The position numbers and the translations under genes were made by a program. From positions 186,001 through 250,000 of the forward strand of contig NZ_JACHLY010000001.1 in the NCBI RefSeq assembly GCF_014204715.1: 64,000 bases of DNA. Direction: 5' to 3'. Source of the stretch: Streptomonospora salina. Lineage in GTDB: Bacteria > Actinomycetota > Actinomycetes > Streptosporangiales > Streptosporangiaceae. Positions 60,759-64,000 of the stretch are shown piece after piece (the first letter of the stretch is position 1; the number at the start of each line of letters is the position of its first letter). The notes beneath the pieces are model-generated. The model made no database searches, was not told the DNA's origin, and worked only from the letters and a program-made list of their open reading frames with translations.

Positions 60759-62006
60759 TCAGCGCGAGTCCAGGGAGTCCTCCAGGTAGCGGGGGCGGCC
60801 CAGGAAGAGGCCGGAGACGAAGTTGGCGGTGATCATGACGCCCACCAGGGCCAGCGGCGCGTGCCAACCGCCGGAGACCTCGTGCAGCATGCCGAACAGG
60901 AAGGGGCCGGCTCCGGCCATCAGGTAGCCGATGCTCTGTGTGGAGGCCGACATCGCCGCCGTTGCGCCGGAGGTGCGGGTGCGCACCGCGAAGAAGGTCA
61001 GGGCCAGCGTGAAGGCCGCCATGCCGATCCCGATCAGCGTGGTCCACACCCAGGTTCCCTGCAGCGGCCAGAGCCACAGGCCCGTCACGCCTGCGGCGTA
61101 GCAGGCGAAGAAGGCGGCCACGAAACCGCGGTGGTCGCGCACGCGGGCCATCAGGCTCGGCAGCACCAGCGACGTGGGCACCGCCAGCGCGGTCAGGTAC
61201 GACAGCATCAGTCCGGCCTCGGCGGCGCCCATGCCCTGGTCGCGCAGCATCTCGGCATACCAGCCGAACATGATGTAGGCGACCGCCGACTGGGTGCCGA
61301 AGAACAGCACACTCTGCCACCCCATAGCCGTGCGCAGGACCCGGCCCAGCGCGACCGGCGCCGATCCCGAGCCGCGCGGGGGCTCGTGGCGCAGCAGCGC
61401 CAGCCAGGGGATCAGTGCGATCAGCCCGAAGGCGCCGTAGAAGCCCAGTGCCAGCCGCCAGCTTCCGCCGGCCTGCTCGACGGGTACCGTGGCGGCGGCC
61501 GCCATGGTCGTGCCCAGCGCCAGGAAGGTGGTATAGACCGTGGTCATAGCGCCCACCCGGTCCGGGAAGTGCTGCTTGACCAGGGTGGGCAGGAGCACGT
61601 TGCCCACCGCGCCGCCCGACAGCGCCACGGCGCTCAGCGCGAGGAAGGGCAGCGGATGGTCGACCAGCGGCCGCGTACTCAACCCGAGCGTCAGCGCCAG
61701 CAGCGCCGCCGCCAGCAGGCGGTGCTCGCCCAGTGCGCGGATGAGCGCGGGGGTCAGCGACCCGAACAGCGCGAAGCACAGCACCGGCAGCGTGGTCAGC
61801 ACTCCGGCCAGCACCGCCGACATCTGCAGTCCGTCGCTGACCTCGGTCAGCAGCGGCCCGACGCTGGTGATACCCGTGCGCAGATTCAGCGCGGCCAGCG
61901 CCACACCCAGGACCAGCAGCCACACGACGTGGCGGGGACGCCGTCCGGTGGCGGGTCCGGTGCCGCCCGCGGACGGCGCGGGAGGATTGGTCGAGGCGCC
62001 CGGCAC
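60759..62006 (-). CDS. MFS transporter, CynX/NimT-type
   Basis: Membrane protein of 415 residues with 12 hydrophobic helices; family signature NLRTGITSVGPLLTEVSDGL in helix 1-2 and GAVGNVLLPTLVKQHFPDRV in the second pair. CynX-type permeases carry cyanate or small anions, some export nitroimidazole-type drugs; substrate is unknown here. GTG 62006 follows GGAGG. It is divergent from the GntR gene at 62174, which is a likely regulator. Confidence 0.88.
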   Translation of the reverse strand: MPGASTNPPAPSAGGTGPATGRRPRHVVWLLVLGVALAALNLRTGITSVGPLLTEVSDGLQMSAVLAGVLTTLPVLCFALFGSLTPALIRALGEHRLLAAALLALTLGLSTRPLVDHPLPFLALSAVALSGGAVGNVLLPTLVKQHFPDRVGAMTTVYTTFLALGTTMAAAATVPVEQAGGSWRLALGFYGAFGLIALIPWLALLRHEPPRGSGSAPVALGRVLRTAMGWQSVLFFGTQSAVAYIMFGWYAEMLRDQGMGAAEAGLMLSYLTALAVPTSLVLPSLMARVRDHRGFVAAFFACYAAGVTGLWLWPLQGTWVWTTLIGIGMAAFTLALTFFAVRTRTSGATAAMSASTQSIGYLMAGAGPFLFGMLHEVSGGWHAPLALVGVMITANFVSGLFLGRPRYLEDSLDSR

Positions 62007-62173
62007 GCTGGCCTCCGCATAGAAGAGATGGGATCACAGGATCTACATCATGACCGTAACGCATTCGGCGTCGGCACCGCCGTGAAGCCCGATGTGATCT
62101 AAGCTCCGCCCTGAACCGCCCGCACACCCGAACGGCCATTCCGAGCATGGCCGCCACCTGTAGGAGGTAACGC

Positions 62174-62866
62174 GTGCCTCTCGCTTCGACGCGCCGTACT
62201 GGCCTTGTCGACCAGGTCATCAGTCAATTGCGCGCCCAGATCGACTCCGGCGAGTGGGGCATCGGCGACCGCATCCCCACCGAATCGGAGCTCGCCGATC
62301 AACTGGAGGTGGGGCGCAACACCGTCAGGGAGGCGGTCCGCGCACTGGCGCATGCGGGACTGCTGGAGATCCGCCAGGGCGCCGGAACGTTCGTGCGCGC
62401 CTCCAGCGAACTCGGCGGGGCACTGCGCCGCCGGCTGGAGCGTTCCCGGCTGCGGGAGAACCTGGAGGTGCGGCGGGCCCTGGAGATGGAGGCGGCCCGC
62501 CTGGCCGCGCTGCGCCACACCGACGCCGACCTGGCCGACATCGACCACGCCATCGCGCTGCGCGATTCGGCCTGGCGGGACGGCGACATGGCCGACTTCG
62601 TCGAGGCCGACTTCTCCTTCCACCGCACGATCGTCAACGCCACGCACAACGCGCTGCTGATCGACCTCTACGACGACATCTCCCAGGCCGTCTACGACAG
62701 CATCGCCCACACGGCCTACGGCATCCCCGGCGACGACGGCGAGATCGACCACCGCGGCATCGACCACAAGGGCCTCGCCGAGGCCGTCCGGGCAGGCGAT
62801 GCGGACCGGTCCCTGCACGAGGCCGCCTGCTATCTCGACGAGCTGCTTTCGCTGGCGGGCGAGTGA
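62174..62866 (+). CDS. GntR-family regulator, FadR (FCD) subgroup
   Basis: Regulator of 230 residues. HTH: GLVDQVISQLRAQIDSGEWG, IGDRIPTESELADQLEVGRN and TVREAVRALAHAGLLEIRQG. The FCD effector domain has NLEVRRALEMEAARLAALRH, DFVEADFSFHRTIVNATHNA, and HKGLAEAVRAGDADRSLHEA with metal-binding D and H residues. GTG 62174 follows TAGGAGG. The divergent MFS spacer holds inverted GATCACA copies (around 62033 and 62092), possible operator halves. Its 3' end overlaps the convergent TetR gene by 37 bases. Confidence 0.9.
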   Translation: MPLASTRRTGLVDQVISQLRAQIDSGEWGIGDRIPTESELADQLEVGRNTVREAVRALAHAGLLEIRQGAGTFVRASSELGGALRRRLERSRLRENLEVRRALEMEAARLAALRHTDADLADIDHAIALRDSAWRDGDMADFVEADFSFHRTIVNATHNALLIDLYDDISQAVYDSIAHTAYGIPGDDGEIDHRGIDHKGLAEAVRAGDADRSLHEAACYLDELLSLAGE

Positions 62867-63504
62867 AGCAGCAGGCTGGAGCCCACGCGCCACATGGCCT
62901 CCAGCAGTTCGGCACGCGGCGGGTCGGCGTCGCCGCTGAGCGCCTCGGCCATGAGTTCGCGGAAGGCGCCCAGGGTGGCGGCCGCGGCGAACCGCGGTGA
63001 GAAGGAGCCGTCCAGCTCGCCCTCGCGCTGGGCCTTGGCGATGCTGCGCGCGGCGAGGTCGATCTGACCCGCCAGACGCTGGGCGTCGGTCTGGGCGGCG
63101 GCGCGCTCGCACAGCCGCCGGCCGATGACCATGCGTCCCAGCGGGGCGTCGCACAGGAAGTCGATCTCGCGGCGCAGGCGCGCGTGCTCGCGCTCGGGCC
63201 AGCTCAGCGCGCCGTCGAGGCGGGTGGCGAAGACTTCGCGGTCGTAGCCGTCGTAGAAGTCGTCGACGACGGCGGCCACGAGGCCGTCCTTGCCGGTGAA
63301 ATAGCGGTAGAGCAGCCCTGCCGAGACCCCGGCCCGGCGCGCGACGGCGGCCACCTCCACGGTGCCGTCGCCCTCCAGGATCGCGGTGCGGGCCGCGGCC
63401 AGTAACCGCGCCCGGGTGGCCCGGCCGCGCGCCGAGACGGATCCGCCCGCCCCGCTGGATCCGCCTGCGGCGGCGTCGCCGCACGCATCCGCTTCGTCGC
63501 TCAT
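62830..63504 (-). CDS. TetR-family regulator
   Basis: Regulator of 224 residues. A 30-residue Gly/Ser-rich lead precedes the HTH: TRARLLAAARTAILEGDGTV, EVAAVARRAGVSAGLLYRYF, TGKDGLVAAVVDDFYDGYDR. The helical ligand domain is typical. ATG 63504 (a GTG at 63513 is in frame). It overlaps the 3' end of the GntR gene. Target is unknown. Confidence 0.88.
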   Translation of the reverse strand: MSDEADACGDAAAGGSSGAGGSVSARGRATRARLLAAARTAILEGDGTVEVAAVARRAGVSAGLLYRYFTGKDGLVAAVVDDFYDGYDREVFATRLDGALSWPEREHARLRREIDFLCDAPLGRMVIGRRLCERAAAQTDAQRLAGQIDLAARSIAKAQREGELDGSFSPRFAAAATLGAFRELMAEALSGDADPPRAELLEAMWRVGSSLLLHSPASESSSSR

Positions 63505-63633
63505 CGTGGTCACCGGTTCCGAACCTGTTACCCGCGCTTGCCCGGGATCGCCTGGTACCAGTGTGCCGGGCGCGAGCGCTCCGCGGCGCCGCCTCTCCGG
63601 ATCCGGCGGCGCGGAGGCCGGGCGGCGCCGCGG

Positions 63634-64000
63634 TCAGGCGCGGCCGCGGAAGGCCTCCTCGATGTCGTCGGCGCGCACGGCCGGGCCGGGCAGCTCGGAC
63701 GGGCCTTCGGCCGCGAGTCCGTTGATGAATACGGCGATCTGGCGGCGTGCCATGCGGTCCCAGTCCGGGCCGTGTTCCAGCGGCTGGGTGATGAGCGCGC
63801 TGAAGGTGATGACGTCGGTGGCGTTGACGGGCGCGCGGACGGTGCCGTCGCTGCGTCCGGCCTCGATGAAGGCCTCCAGCCGCCGGTCGATCGATCGGCG
63901 CGCCTCCTGGGCCTCGGCGGTGACCAGCGGGGGCGCGCCGTGCAGAGGCAGGAACAGCCGGTCGCTGACGGCGCAGGTACCGGCCAGGAACGCCTCGATC
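63634..64000 (-). CDS. TetR-family regulator, C-terminal part (partial)
   Basis: Runs from the window edge to the TGA at 63634-63636. The visible 121 residues are the C-terminal ligand domain: AQEARRSIDRRLEAFIEAGR, SDGTVRAPVNATDVITFSAL, RMARRQIAVFINGLAAEGPS, DDIEEAFRGRA at the end. The DNA-binding half lies outside the window. Confidence 0.82.
   Translation of the reverse strand, partial: IEAFLAGTCAVSDRLFLPLHGAPPLVTAEAQEARRSIDRRLEAFIEAGRSDGTVRAPVNATDVITFSALITQPLEHGPDWDRMARRQIAVFINGLAAEGPSELPGPAVRADDIEEAFRGRA

Noticed and set aside
62007-62173. FadR-type operator in the MFS-GntR spacer
   Set aside because: GATCACA copies are present in opposite orientations, but are about 60 bases apart and do not fit the TGGTNNNACCA type; too weak to list as a feature.

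Overview
The window is very GC-rich (well above 70%) with strong third-position G/C bias, many GTG starts and tightly packed genes. The gene content is actinobacterial: a GarA-type FHA protein and DUF151 nuclease near gcvP, two-gene NHEJ, a RamB/isocitrate lyase pair, HelR, DUF5999, and DUF397/XRE-DUF5753 regulators. It best fits the Streptomyces/Nocardiopsis/Streptomonospora side of the phylum. The exact genus cannot be fixed from the sequence alone.

Layout. 1-5 kb: a truncated site-2 protease, a RecB-like Fe-S nuclease, a NarL-type two-component pair and a ThrE-type exporter. 5.1-6.2 kb: a decayed RloA/RloB (AbiL-like) defence pair. 6.2-9.3 kb: endonuclease V, DUF5999, a small hydrolase and a TPR protein. 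9.6-23.6 kb is a metabolic/core block, mostly on the minus strand: gcvP under a glycine riboswitch, a MerR regulator, an FAD sugar-alcohol oxidase, LigD-type polymerase, Ku and ligase, the DUF151 nuclease, an FHA protein, a nucleotidyltransferase/mutase-like fusion and a CDP-alcohol phosphatidyltransferase. The NHEJ genes split a neighbourhood that is usually contiguous. 23.6-26.6 kb: cstA, a small Cys-Cys-ending protein and an ArsA-like ATPase.

27.7-37.2 kb is an accessory island. It holds a PD-(D/E)XK nuclease-like protein, a YgjP metallopeptidase, an hsdR without hsdM or hsdS in view, membrane and DUF6879-type proteins, a triple-repeat DUF397 protein overlapping an XRE-DUF5753 regulator, and a divergent HATPase operon. 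37.4-48 kb returns to housekeeping and metabolism: a ThyX variant, a uronate-dehydrogenase-like enzyme, a TrpE-TrpG fusion behind a short Trp-codon leader and attenuator, HelR, an AlkZ-like protein, an esterase and an MFS pump. 48-53.7 kb carries several regulators, a membrane/SRPBCC/methyltransferase cluster with an in-frame amber codon, and a GNAT. 53.9-54.4 kb is a scar where a TnpB-type element remnant abuts the 3' end of a berberine-bridge-like oxidase. 54.5-64 kb: acyl-CoA dehydrogenase, ramB divergent from aceA, a CPBP protein, a VOC protein, an MFS permease, and GntR and TetR regulators, the last truncated by the window edge.

The clearest regulatory elements are the glycine riboswitch before gcvP, the trp leader with attenuator, a run of palindromic operators beside regulators (46931, 52351, 55892, 57530), and strong hairpin terminators at operon ends.
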